A stretch of DNA of 64,000 bases. Origin: Tricholoma matsutake (taxonomy: Eukaryota; Basidiomycota; Agaricomycetes; Agaricales; Tricholomataceae). Positions 54,632 through 63,800 of this stretch are shown here, one piece after another. Positions within the stretch are counted from its first letter, which is position 1; every line of letters begins with the position of its first letter. The stretch is from assembly GCA_026075535.2 (NCBI GenBank), contig AP026538.1:18732337-18796336 (forward strand), written 5' to 3'. Made by a program: the position numbers and the translations under genes. Below the pieces are notes generated by a model. The model searched no databases. It was not told where the DNA came from and was given only the letters and a program-made list of their open reading frames with translations.

Positions 54632-57600
54632 CTTGGACACCCATCCAAAGAGGCGCTAGGGAAAATGCCTAAAAGCACCATACAATTCCCAAGGAACTTA
54701 ATTATTCCTAAAGACAAAATTATATGTCCAGGGTGTGCAGAAGGGAAAATGACCTCAAAATCTTTTCCCGAGTCAGACTCACGAGCTGACAAATCCTTTG
54801 AATTAATACATTCCGACCTAAAGGAACTCCCGGTACTATCGTACCACAAACATAAATACTTCATTGTATTTCTGGATGACAAAACGTCACATATTTGGGT
54901 CCAATGCCTTAGAAAGAAATCTGACGCTGCTGCAGCGATTAGACAATTTCAAGCGATGGCTAAGACCCAATATGGCACTACAATCAAGCGCTGGTGTGTC
55001 GATCCAGGGGGCGAGTTCAAGGATCGTGAGCTACAAAAACAGCTCAAGGATTTAGGCATCAAAATAGAGATGTCTGCACCCCACGTTCATCAACAGAATG
55101 GGCGCGCAGAGCGCGCCATAAGGACAATAATGGAAAAGTCGCAAACCCTGCGATTCACCGCTTGTCTACCACAATCATGGTGGGAATTTTGCATAGAACA
55201 TGCAACACATTTATACAACCGAACCCCAATAAGGCGCCTGAAATGGCTGACACCTTTTGAGGACCTGACAAAGGTCCGCCCAGATCTAAACAATCTGAAG
55301 GTCTTCGGTTGTGGTGCTTATGTCTATCTACCAAAGGAAAAACGTCCAACAACATTGTCTCCTCGATCAGAGCTAATGACGTACCTTGGAGTAGAAGATG
55401 GCATTAAAGCATATCGTTTCATGCGACGAAACGGCACAATATTCATTGGTGCTACGGCACTATTTGATGAAACGATGTTCCCATGCTGTCCCGGAGCTAA
55501 AACTCCTGCCAAGACAGACCTTGGTGATTTCCCACCAGAACCAGAAGATGACGACCACTCATCTGGAACGGATGGCGATGACCCTATACCGCCACAAAAT
55601 CCGCCCCTTCCTCCATCATCAGAAGATGATGATGATGATTTACCAAGCGAGCAAAAGGCGCATGACGATGCGACTAATGCTCCTCCTCCGCCGCCTCCAG
55701 TTAGCACTGAGGACTTTCGTCCAAGACGTGAAGATCAACAGGAATGGCAGCAATTGCCCCGTCAATCAGGCAGGCAGAGGAAAATCCCAAACCGTCCCGG
55801 CAATACCTATGGAGAACAGCGACTCCCCTCTGACATAGAGAGAGACATTGCACGTGATCGATATTGGAAGAAGTCTGTGGGTCAAGATTCGGATCATAAC
55901 CGAACACGACCACGACCTCAACAGCAAGAACCGGTTGCTGGACCGAGTTCGGCACCCCACGACAGTGTGCCCGATTCCAATAATCAAGAACATGATCACC
56001 CAATGGGGGAACCGGACGAAGCAGGTTATATTAAAAAGATAACCAAGGAAGGTGGAGATGAGCTTATCCGCTGGCTGTTGTCAAAAGCAGTCACACCATC
56101 AAGTGGAAAAAGCCTAGTTCCAAACCAATTTCGCGATATTGCGCGCCTACCCCGGCAGCAGCAACTTGAGTGGAAACAGGCTTGTCGTGAAGAGTTAGAG
56201 GCTCTTCGCAAGCGACAAGTCTATGACATTGTCGATCTTCCACATGATCAAAAAACGATCAAAAATAGATGGGTTTTCTCTGTGAAATCGGACGGAAGAA
56301 AACGAGCCAGACTCGTGGCCAAAGGCTTTTCACAAGTCGAAGGCGTTGACTTTGATGAGATTTTCTCACCAGTAGTCCGCTACGAGACCGTACGCCTCAT
56401 GTTTGCCCTTGCGTCTCTAGAAGGCATGTATATGACCGGTCTAGATGTAAAAACCGCATTTTTATACGGCAAACTTGATGAGGAGATCTATATGGATCAA
56501 CCCAAGGGTTTCAGACTCGAGGGTAAAGAGCGCAAAGTAATGCGCTTACGCCGAGCATTGTATGGCCTTAAACAGGCTTCACTAGCATGGTGGAGAGAGC
56601 TAGAGGCATTTATGCGCACCATTGGGTTTGTGCGCGCCAGCTCCGATGCCGGCATCTTCATACACAAGGATCCTAAGACAGGCAGCATCGTTATTGCACT
56701 AGTCTATGTTGATGATGGCTTGTTCATGGGCAAGAACAAGAAACTTGTGGATGAAAAGAAGAATGCTTGCCTGAAGCATTGGGAGTGCCGTAGTACTGAA
56801 AAAGTCACGGAATTCTTAGGCATGCGCGTTACCCAGACCGCTACAAAAGTCAAACTCGATCAAACAGAATATCTCGCCAAAGTGCTCGAGAGGTTCGAGA
56901 TGACAAATGCCAAAGTTGCCCCCACTCCGCTCCCAACTGGCTACAAACCGTCGGAGAACACAGCGACGCCAAACGCGGCGCTTAGATTGAAATATCAGTC
57001 TGTGATCGGATCTTTATTGTATCTGATGCTCGGAATGCGACCTGATATCGCTTACGTGGTAATCAAGATGTCGCAATTCTCGGCTAATCCTAGCCAAGAA
57101 CATCTAGACAAAGCAATGTACATAATGCGCTATCTGGTGGGAACCCAGAAGTACAGTATAGTCTATGATGGAGAGAAATCCGAGGGGCTGCAGGCCTTCA
57201 CAGATTCTGATTGGGCAGCTGACACTGTCAAGCGCCGATCTACAACGGGTTACTTTGCTACTCTAGCAAGTGGCATTGTGTGCTGGCAGTCCCGTTTACA
57301 AAAAACTGTAGCACTGTCATCCACAGAAGCCAAATATATGGCTCTCTCTGACACTTGTCGGCAGATAGTGTGGATAGAGTCCTTATTCCAGGAACTTGGA
57401 TATACACTGAAGCGTGTACCAATCTGCGCTGATAATCAGGGATCCATCTTTATTGGATCAAATCCAGTTCAGGAAAGAAGGACCAAACATATAGACATTC
57501 GCTACCACTACACCCGCGAATGCATAGAAAATGACAAAGTCACAGTCGTTTTCATTCCTGGAAGTGATAATCCAGCTGACATGTTCACAAAGAACCTTGG

Positions 57601-57661
57601 CGCCGTCCTATTCAGGAAATTTAGAGACTCTCTCGGAATTACTTTCAAGATTCAAACTTAG
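54632..57661 (+). CDS. Copia integrase, reverse transcriptase and RNase H
   Basis: The frame continues directly after the TGA. The first ATG is at 54665 (about 998 residues). Integrase: zinc finger (GHPSKEAL, CPGCAEGK), catalytic Asp in ELIHSDLKE, VDPGGEFKD and the Glu region HQQNGRAERAIRTIM. A Pro/Asp-rich linker follows. Reverse transcriptase: RWVFSVKSDG, FSPVVRYETVRLMFALA, LDVKTAFLYGKL and catalytic YVDDGLFMG. RNase H: FTDSDWAADTVKRRSTTGY, LSSTEAKYMALS, KHIDIRYHYTREC and NPADMFTKNLG. All catalytic residues are present. Without readthrough of the TGA or internal initiation it would not be made. Confidence 0.95.
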   Translation, partial: LGHPSKEALGKMPKSTIQFPRNLIIPKDKIICPGCAEGKMTSKSFPESDSRADKSFELIHSDLKELPVLSYHKHKYFIVFLDDKTSHIWVQCLRKKSDAAAAIRQFQAMAKTQYGTTIKRWCVDPGGEFKDRELQKQLKDLGIKIEMSAPHVHQQNGRAERAIRTIMEKSQTLRFTACLPQSWWEFCIEHATHLYNRTPIRRLKWLTPFEDLTKVRPDLNNLKVFGCGAYVYLPKEKRPTTLSPRSELMTYLGVEDGIKAYRFMRRNGTIFIGATALFDETMFPCCPGAKTPAKTDLGDFPPEPEDDDHSSGTDGDDPIPPQNPPLPPSSEDDDDDLPSEQKAHDDATNAPPPPPPVSTEDFRPRREDQQEWQQLPRQSGRQRKIPNRPGNTYGEQRLPSDIERDIARDRYWKKSVGQDSDHNRTRPRPQQQEPVAGPSSAPHDSVPDSNNQEHDHPMGEPDEAGYIKKITKEGGDELIRWLLSKAVTPSSGKSLVPNQFRDIARLPRQQQLEWKQACREELEALRKRQVYDIVDLPHDQKTIKNRWVFSVKSDGRKRARLVAKGFSQVEGVDFDEIFSPVVRYETVRLMFALASLEGMYMTGLDVKTAFLYGKLDEEIYMDQPKGFRLEGKERKVMRLRRALYGLKQASLAWWRELEAFMRTIGFVRASSDAGIFIHKDPKTGSIVIALVYVDDGLFMGKNKKLVDEKKNACLKHWECRSTEKVTEFLGMRVTQTATKVKLDQTEYLAKVLERFEMTNAKVAPTPLPTGYKPSENTATPNAALRLKYQSVIGSLLYLMLGMRPDIAYVVIKMSQFSANPSQEHLDKAMYIMRYLVGTQKYSIVYDGEKSEGLQAFTDSDWAADTVKRRSTTGYFATLASGIVCWQSRLQKTVALSSTEAKYMALSDTCRQIVWIESLFQELGYTLKRVPICADNQGSIFIGSNPVQERRTKHIDIRYHYTRECIENDKVTVVFIPGSDNPADMFTKNLGAVLFRKFRDSLGITFKIQT

Positions 57662-57693
57662 CTGCTTAGAGCGCTGTACAGTTTGAGGGGGGG

Positions 57694-57967
57694 TGTTGAA
57701 ATTAATCCCAGTGATGCATGCTGTATACATGAGGCAATACATGCAGCATACACATGTTACTGCGCTTACTGCGCATACATGCGGTAAACACATTCCTGAG
57801 TCATGTGACATCCTTAATATTATGTATATAAGGAGAACCTGTACCGTAGTAGGAATACAGTGTTCTTACCTCTGCTAACCCTAGCTGTAAGTCTAACTAA
57901 ACCCCAGGTAGGTTGTAAGGAACGTGTTGTCTCTTCCCCTGTGCAGCGTATATAGTCTGCTCCAACA
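57694..57967 (+). repeat. 3' LTR of the young copia element
   Basis: 274 bp, identical to the 5' LTR except ACACAT for ACGCAT and CCTGAG for CCCGAG, both CpG transitions. Confidence 0.95.
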
Positions 57968-60336
57968 TTTGTATGCTTTTGGCCGCCATAATACAATTCC
58001 CCTGACCTTTGTACAGCTCAGGATATACACTTGGAACATCGTCGATGAGTTCCGAACCAGTTTTGAGCAATATCACACCAATTTCGGGCCATGAACAAAG
58101 TCCAAAGAAACTTCAAAAATCTTCAAAAAACCTTGAACCTCAAAAAACATCTTTGGACACAGTATTTCCTATTCAAATAATTCCTTAAAACTCCTTGAAA
58201 TTCCTTTAAATTCCTCAAAATTCTTTGCATTACGCTATTCTCACTCTCATTACCCTTGATTCGCCTTTCCTTCACTTCTACTACTCATCTAGTCCCCCAA
58301 TCTTGAGTCTGAACATATTTGCGCACTCCGAATTCATCGATCTAGCCACAAAATACTCCGAAATTCCATGAAACACATTCTTTTAGCTTTGAACTGCTTC
58401 GACAAGCAGTTGTACTATGACTATTTGATGGTTGGTCTGACAGGTGACATCTAGAGGGCCTCACATCCTTCCTCTGACTTGTGTTATACCATCCAAAGCC
58501 ATTTAGTAGGTTTTGTTTGGGTTTCCGGGTTGAGCATCATCACTGCAGCAACAGGGAAGGTACGTAACTGGTTCAAAAATGATGTCATACATGCTGCCTT
58601 AGGTGATCATGAGGTTCCAGGTTCACAATGTTCAAACCTTGAACCACTGCCAGTCTATTAACAGTAAAGGTATTGAAGTAGAACCCAAATAGATGTGTTT
58701 GAAGATGAGGGCAATGAGCCAGGGAATGAAGCTGGTACTCTGACATTGACTTATGGACTATTGGAATTGAAATGCAATGCATTGCATCTTATTACAATGT
58801 GTTACAATTGTCTACAATAAATTTGACCTGCCTCACATGCATAGATGGCAGTGCAACAGCTTGTATAACATTGCAACAAGTTGCAGGGAGTTGCCAGATT
58901 TTGGCCTTTCTGTTGATGACTAACAAGCCTTCTCTTTTGCCAAGTTTTGTTTGTGTCATGAAAAACAAGGGAGGGCCAGCCTCCTTCCCATGCCCTACTT
59001 TGCAGTTGAGAAAAAAAAACATTTATCTAATCTAATCTGTATGACAAATTTATTGAAAGTCTGTAACTCTATTTTTTTCAACTCCCATAGTCAGATAAAT
59101 GTTTCTTTTTCTCAACCATGAAGTAGGGCATGGGAAGGAGGCTGAGGGAGGGCTATTGTCGATTTGCAATCACCAACTTTGAATCCACATTACAGTGAGT
59201 GCCTTCAAAGAGCTACACTAACCCTTAAACTATTGACTCTGACTTGATACCACTCAGATATTTGGTTCTACTATGTAAAATTACATCTGTGCCATACAAA
59301 GGCTGTAGTCTCTTCAGTCTGGCACTGTGTTGCAATGCAGGTACAAAATGTTCTGAGTTCTCAATATCGAGGACTTGGTCTTATACCAACCTGGACCTGC
59401 CAAAAAAAAATGGGTCAGACATCTATTCATGTGGTTTAAGCTGGTTGGACTTTGAAAAATGCAGTGCTCAGATCTCAGATTCTGTACTTCTTGTTGTACA
59501 TGTACAACTATGGTACCATTTCATTCAATTCGGCAGTCATGTGTCATGGACCTCCAAAACCCCTAAATGTCATGGATGACATGGAGCTTTGGACCAAGTG
59601 CCGAAATCATCTGGAAATTCAAAAAAAAACCCTAAAAATGTGCAAAAAATGGGGTTTTTTCCCTGGTAGCTTATTCACATGTTTGATGAAAAAATAATAA
59701 GTGTCAGACAACATGCTCATCAAGTCATTTACTGGGAGGTGGCTGTCAAACAGCCAAACATGCTGACCAACCATTTACATTCCCACATTGGTTTCCATCA
59801 ATTTCAAGTAAGCTGTCATCCTCCCAGTCATCATCATCATTGTGCCACCAGAATCCCTCTCTATTGTAATGCTTGCTGACAAATTTCCATCTCTTTCCGA
59901 GGTTTGTGACAGTGGGTGTGAGGCAAGGGGGTGCTGGCCTGGGAATCCTGTACTGGTACCTGGTTAGTTAGTCCAGCCACAAGGCTGCAAAAAAAAAATG
60001 GATGCCTCCATAACAGGGCCTCAGACCACCAAATTAAGTATACTAGAACATATTGTGATATACTGATAGTGTATGGAGTGGTTTGGCTCCAAGAGGGACT
60101 ATAAAGCACCAAGAACCAGGTGAAATAACATATTTGGGCAATTTTTTTCCTTGCATAATCAGCCAAGACCAGGGTGCAGCACATTTGGGGCACATTCTCT
60201 TTAGAAGCAAGATATTATGGATTCTAGTCAAGCATCTACAGTATGTGTTATAATTTCCAGGTATAAAAGTGAACATTGATAATATAATCAAGACTAGTGC
60301 CAAAGGGTACCTGTCCTTGATGCGGAGGGATATGCA
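57968..60336. other. Gene-poor interval
   Basis: No gene is supported. Short repeats of CCTTGAAATTCCTTTAAATTCC type occur at 58185-58225. A fold-back lies at 58969-59152, and a 20-mer shared with 38329 at 59516. Confidence 0.4.
58969..59152. repeat. Fold-back element with ~60-bp arms
   Basis: Left arm 58969-59028 (GGGAGGGCCAGCCTCCTTCC... CATTTATCT) and right arm 59093-59152 are reverse complements with a few mismatches, separated by ~64 bp. No coding content. Confidence 0.85.
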
Positions 60337-60503
60337 GTGTGTCCAGATTGTGATAGCCATGTAAACCATGGTACAATTTGGCTTGCCAATCTTGAAAAGG
60401 GCCATTGCAGAAAGAAAGGCTCCAAAGCTGCACAGGAAAAACGAGATAAAGAGGAAGGATGGAAGCATACTCAACTTCTTGAAACCAAAAACTGCCATTG
60501 TCC
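60337..60503 (+). pseudogene. Unrecognised repeat gene with zinc-finger-like start, cut by E3
   Basis: MCPDCDSHVNHGTIWLANL...GHCRKKGSKAAQEKRDKEE has a C-x2-C...H...C arrangement followed by a basic helix, and runs to the left end of E3. CATTGTCC at 60496-60503 is repeated at 63321-63328. The frame is probably continued after the element. Family unknown; similar-looking proteins seem common as dispersed genes in mushrooms. Confidence 0.45.
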
Positions 60504-60674
60504 AAGGTCTTTACACTCCCCCCCATATTCTGATAGGAATCCAATGATTCCTATGATTCCAATTGGACTCCAACCATATTCCGATGTCATTTTCACCAGC
60601 CAAATTGACATGAAATAACAGGTTTAGTCCTAGTCCAGTCCAATGTATTCCGATCGGACTATCGGAATTTCCTA

Positions 60675-61296
60675 AGGTAGAAGACATCCATAACCTGCCA
60701 ACATCACGTGGACAGTGTGACAACTGCCAAATTGGTAAATTTGGCACCAAAATGGGAAAAATGCTCCCCAGAACTTCACATATGCAGTTTATACAAAATA
60801 TAGTCAATAGGAATTGGTCTAAATATGTACTAGAAGGTTCCCAGAAGGTCAATTTTATGTAAAATGATGTTCTCAAATTGGAATTCAAAAGTTTATAGAT
60901 AACATGTCATATTTGGCAATTCCACCTGTGCAACACCTCCTGCATGCACTGGCTGCATGGGGACAAAGTGCAAAGGCAGCTTAGCACAGCTATCAAATTT
61001 CACACATTATAGTACATAGTTTAGATGATCATCATAGGTGTATTGACAGTTGATCAATCAGTACATAGTTATAATCATTTATGGTTGAATTCCTCACTCA
61101 ATACTTATTCCTACATGATGCGGTTTGGAATACAAGGCCTCTACATGTATCCAAAGGGTTTGTATCGAACAAAACTGGAAGAATCTTGTCTCAACATGTT
61201 CTAGAGCTGTTTTGAAGAATTTTCGCCTTTTTTGGTGTGTTACCATCACAAAAGTAATGACACGCGATGTTGGCGGGTTATGGATGTCTTCTACCT
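60675..61296. mobile_element. Tc1/mariner-like MITE nested in E3
   Basis: The inverted repeats are ~38 bp. Both ends start AGGTAGAAGACATCCATAAC and continue with two or three differences, two of them CpG transitions. TA lies on each side (60673-60674, 61297-61298), the mariner target duplication. Excision restores the E3 subterminal sequence TTTCCTAGGAATTT, as seen in E2. No transposase in the 622 bp. Confidence 0.9.
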
Positions 61297-61420
61297 TAGG
61301 AATTTCTGATCATAGGAATCACATAGGACTATTCAAAGTTATGCTAAGACATCAGACAACATAGGATTCTGATAGGAATGAAAGCAGCCCTGCTTAGTAA
61401 TATAGTAGGAAAAAGTAAGC

Positions 61421-61505
61421 ATGCACACCAGAATTGAACCCTTGACACTACAGAAAATTATGTAAGCATAAACTAACAACAATACCGGTAGACTAAACAG
61501 TCATT
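61421..61505 (-). other. tRNA-like module (A box and B box) in E3, left
   Basis: The minus strand reads TAGTCTACCGGTATTG and GGGTTCAATTCTGG, in the same position and spacing as the E2 left module. Confidence 0.55.
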
Positions 61506-62978
61506 GCAGGTAGTTGCTCATACTGCACTAGATACTGTTCCCATGGGTGTGATGACAAAGCACATAGCCCACCACACCTTGCCAGCTCATCACTCCCCAC
61601 CACCACCATCAATGGTGACCATGGCCCCCACTCCTTCCCCCCTCTTCCCACAACCCCAACCACATCACCTGACACTCCCACAATGACCACTGCCTCTGCA
61701 AACAAGCCACCTGACACACAATGCGGCCCAAACAATGATTCAGTAAGTTTTTTTTGTTTTATTTCTTGTTTTTGTAATCTGACTAATTGTATTTCTTCTT
61801 TTTCAGGTTCTAATCTACTGGTAATGATGGTCGACAACACCTAATGATGCACACCCAATGGTGCCACATCATCCAGGCCCAAACAACATGATTGCATCAT
61901 TTGGGCCCACAGTAAGTTTTTTGTTTTCTTTCATTTCTTTTCATAAGCTAACTAATGTATTTCTTTTGCTTTCCAGTTTCTTGTAACAAGGGACAGATGC
62001 AAGACAATCCCACGCCAATGCTGCCATGTCACAATGGCACACCACCCACCCCCAGCCTCACAAGCAACTGCTTGTGGGGTGGTTGATGGGTGGAACAATG
62101 ACAGGGAGGGGAGGGGGTAGACAGGAGGCAGGGGAGATGATGAGGGGGAACCTACACCAACCCATGACACCCAGCAACCCCTACTGCTGCCATGAGCAAC
62201 TGCTCACGGGGTGAATGAGGGGTGCAAGAGTGCATAAATGACATGCACAAGGGGGAGGGGAGATGACAGAGGGAGAGAGGAGGGAGGAGGGAATGAAATG
62301 ATGACAGGGAGGGGGGCATGAGATAACAGCAATGAGAGGGGGAGGGAACACCACCAACTGCCACAACCATGACCACGAACCACTGCTGCAAGCAACTGCT
62401 CACGGGGTAGAAATGGGAAGCAATGGGGAGGGGAGGAGGTGGTGACGATGACAGGGAGGGGGAAATAAGAGGAGGGAGGGGGAGACAAGGGGAAGGCCAC
62501 AGCACCAGTGCCAGACAATGGGACGAGGGGGGATGGGGGGCACAAAATGACCAGGGGGGAGAGATGAGATGAGACAAGGGGCCGATGAGATGAGGGGAAC
62601 CCAAACAATGCACCACACACCTCCAGCCTGACAAGCAACTGCTCATGGGGTGGATGGTGGGTGGAACAATGATGGGGAGCAGGGGAAACAGCACAATGAA
62701 ACAGCAGTGATGTGACACACCACCACCTCCTCCCCCCCATTTTGCCAGGGGGGGGGGTAGGGGGGTGTTTTTTTTTGGTTTTAAATAGTATAATTAAATA
62801 GTATAATTAATTGTCCCCCCCTGCATTTGTGTGGGGGTTTTTTTTTCATCTATATTAATTATATTACTCCCTCACTTCTTTACAAGGGAAATTTTTTTAT
62901 GAGCTCTTGTGAGGACAAAAAATAAGTGAACTATCCCTAAGTGCCTTAAATGGACATTATATTACATATTTATGAATT

Positions 62979-63065
62979 CTCCTGTGGCTCAGCTGGTTGA
63001 GCACTTGTTTGGTGGTCATATGACTTACATCCCAAGGTCCATGGTTCAATCACTGCTCTACCCAT
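62979..63065 (+). other. tRNA-like module (A box and B box) in E3, right
   Basis: TGGCTCAGCTGGTTGAGC (D-arm stem GCTC/GAGC) and ATGGTTCAATCACTG form A and B boxes. CCCATTTATTTTGTAAG follows, as in E2. Two changes in the B box relative to E2 suggest decay. Confidence 0.6.
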
Positions 63066-63328
63066 TTATTTTGTAAGCACTTGGTGAAAATTTCACCAAG
63101 TTAAGTCTTCAAAATGGTGGTATACATGTTGGAATTGCATAGGACTTTACTTGGAATTTACTAGGAAGTTCTTGGAACCAAGAGTATATGGTCATCAAGA
63201 TACATTCTGATTGGATTCCTATCAGACTCCTAGGACTAGTATTGGACTAGTAGGACTCCTATTGGAAAACTCGGACTCCTAGGACTCCAATAGGATTATG
63301 GGGGGGAGTGAAAAGTACTGCATTGTCC

Positions 63329-63800
63329 CATTGATGGTCAACAGTCTGGCACCAGTTCACAGTTACAAGCTCTCTTTACAGTCAGAGCCTGATGCAAGCT
63401 CCACCACTTCCACCACCAATGTGCAAGGCAAAACCACTTCTTTGATGTCCCAACCTGTTTGGGGACCAATTTCCAACAGCTTCATCCAGGAGTTGGTCAA
63501 AGCTCAAAGCCTTACCAGCGAGTGTCCCTGAAGCATCAGAGTTTGATAAGCTGGCAGTGTTTGGAGGAAGCCCAAAGGAATTTGATGACCCCACCTTGGA
63601 TGCTGATGAGCTATTGGAGGTGACACTGAACAGCATCTTAAAGTCAATGCTGGGCTGGGGAATCAAAGGGAAAATAGACAACATCATCTGTCATGGGAAA
63701 TGGGGGGCTAGATGGCACGGTGAATTTTGCAATGTACTTTGTGGATGAATGGGGCATGAGTGGAGGGCTGTTTGAAGGGAAGTGACAAATCTCATGATAG
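63329..63800 (+). pseudogene. Unrecognised repeat gene, continuation after E3
   Basis: A frame with SSTTSTTNVQGKTTS and VWGPISNSFIQELVKAQSL (to 63531) is followed, after a frame change, by FGGSPKEFDDPTLDADELLE and ILKSMLGWGIKGKI (63557-63748). A likely GTGAGTG...TGCAG intron follows (63811-63861), after which the gene would leave the window. No domain recognised. The acidic and hydrophobic pattern is protein-like and probably continues the frame at 60337. Confidence 0.45.

Larger units (their letters stand above)
52288..57967 (+). mobile_element. Young Ty1/copia retrotransposon, nearly intact
   Basis: Two 274-bp LTRs (52288-52561, 57694-57967) differ at two positions by my alignment. They are flanked by the 5-bp duplication TTTGT (52283-52287, 57968-57972). 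GGTTATGGGCCC just after the 5' LTR resembles the complement of the initiator tRNA-Met anticodon arm, a known copia-type primer site. TTTGAGGGGGGG precedes the 3' LTR. Coding is complete except for one TGA. Confidence 0.95.
60504..63320. mobile_element. Element E3: non-autonomous transposon with hairpin, intron-like and tRNA-like modules
   Basis: Left end is AAGGTCTTTACACTCCCCCC; right end, read inward, CAGTACTTTTCACTCCCCCC. CATTGTCC flanks both sides (60496-60503, 63321-63328). Subterminal GGAATCC/ATTCCGAT arrays resemble E2. Inward: a nested mariner-like MITE (60675-61296); minus-strand tRNA-like module (61421-61505); intron-like segments 61743-61806 and 61912-61976, the second directly after the palindrome 61876-61908; four GAGC-hairpins (62059, 62191, 62388, 62630); C/G hairpins near 62727, 62814 and 62869; plus-strand tRNA-like module (62979-63065). 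No transposase. Confidence 0.8.

Noticed and set aside
60043..60498. 151-residue minus-strand ORF with hydrophobic start
   Set aside because: It overlaps the better supported plus-strand CxxC frame and shows no family resemblance; AT-rich DNA often gives hydrophobic shadows.
62152..62740. Long minus-strand Pro/Ser/Leu ORFs in E3
   Set aside because: They come from purine-rich low-complexity DNA; E2 has similar artefacts without sequence conservation.
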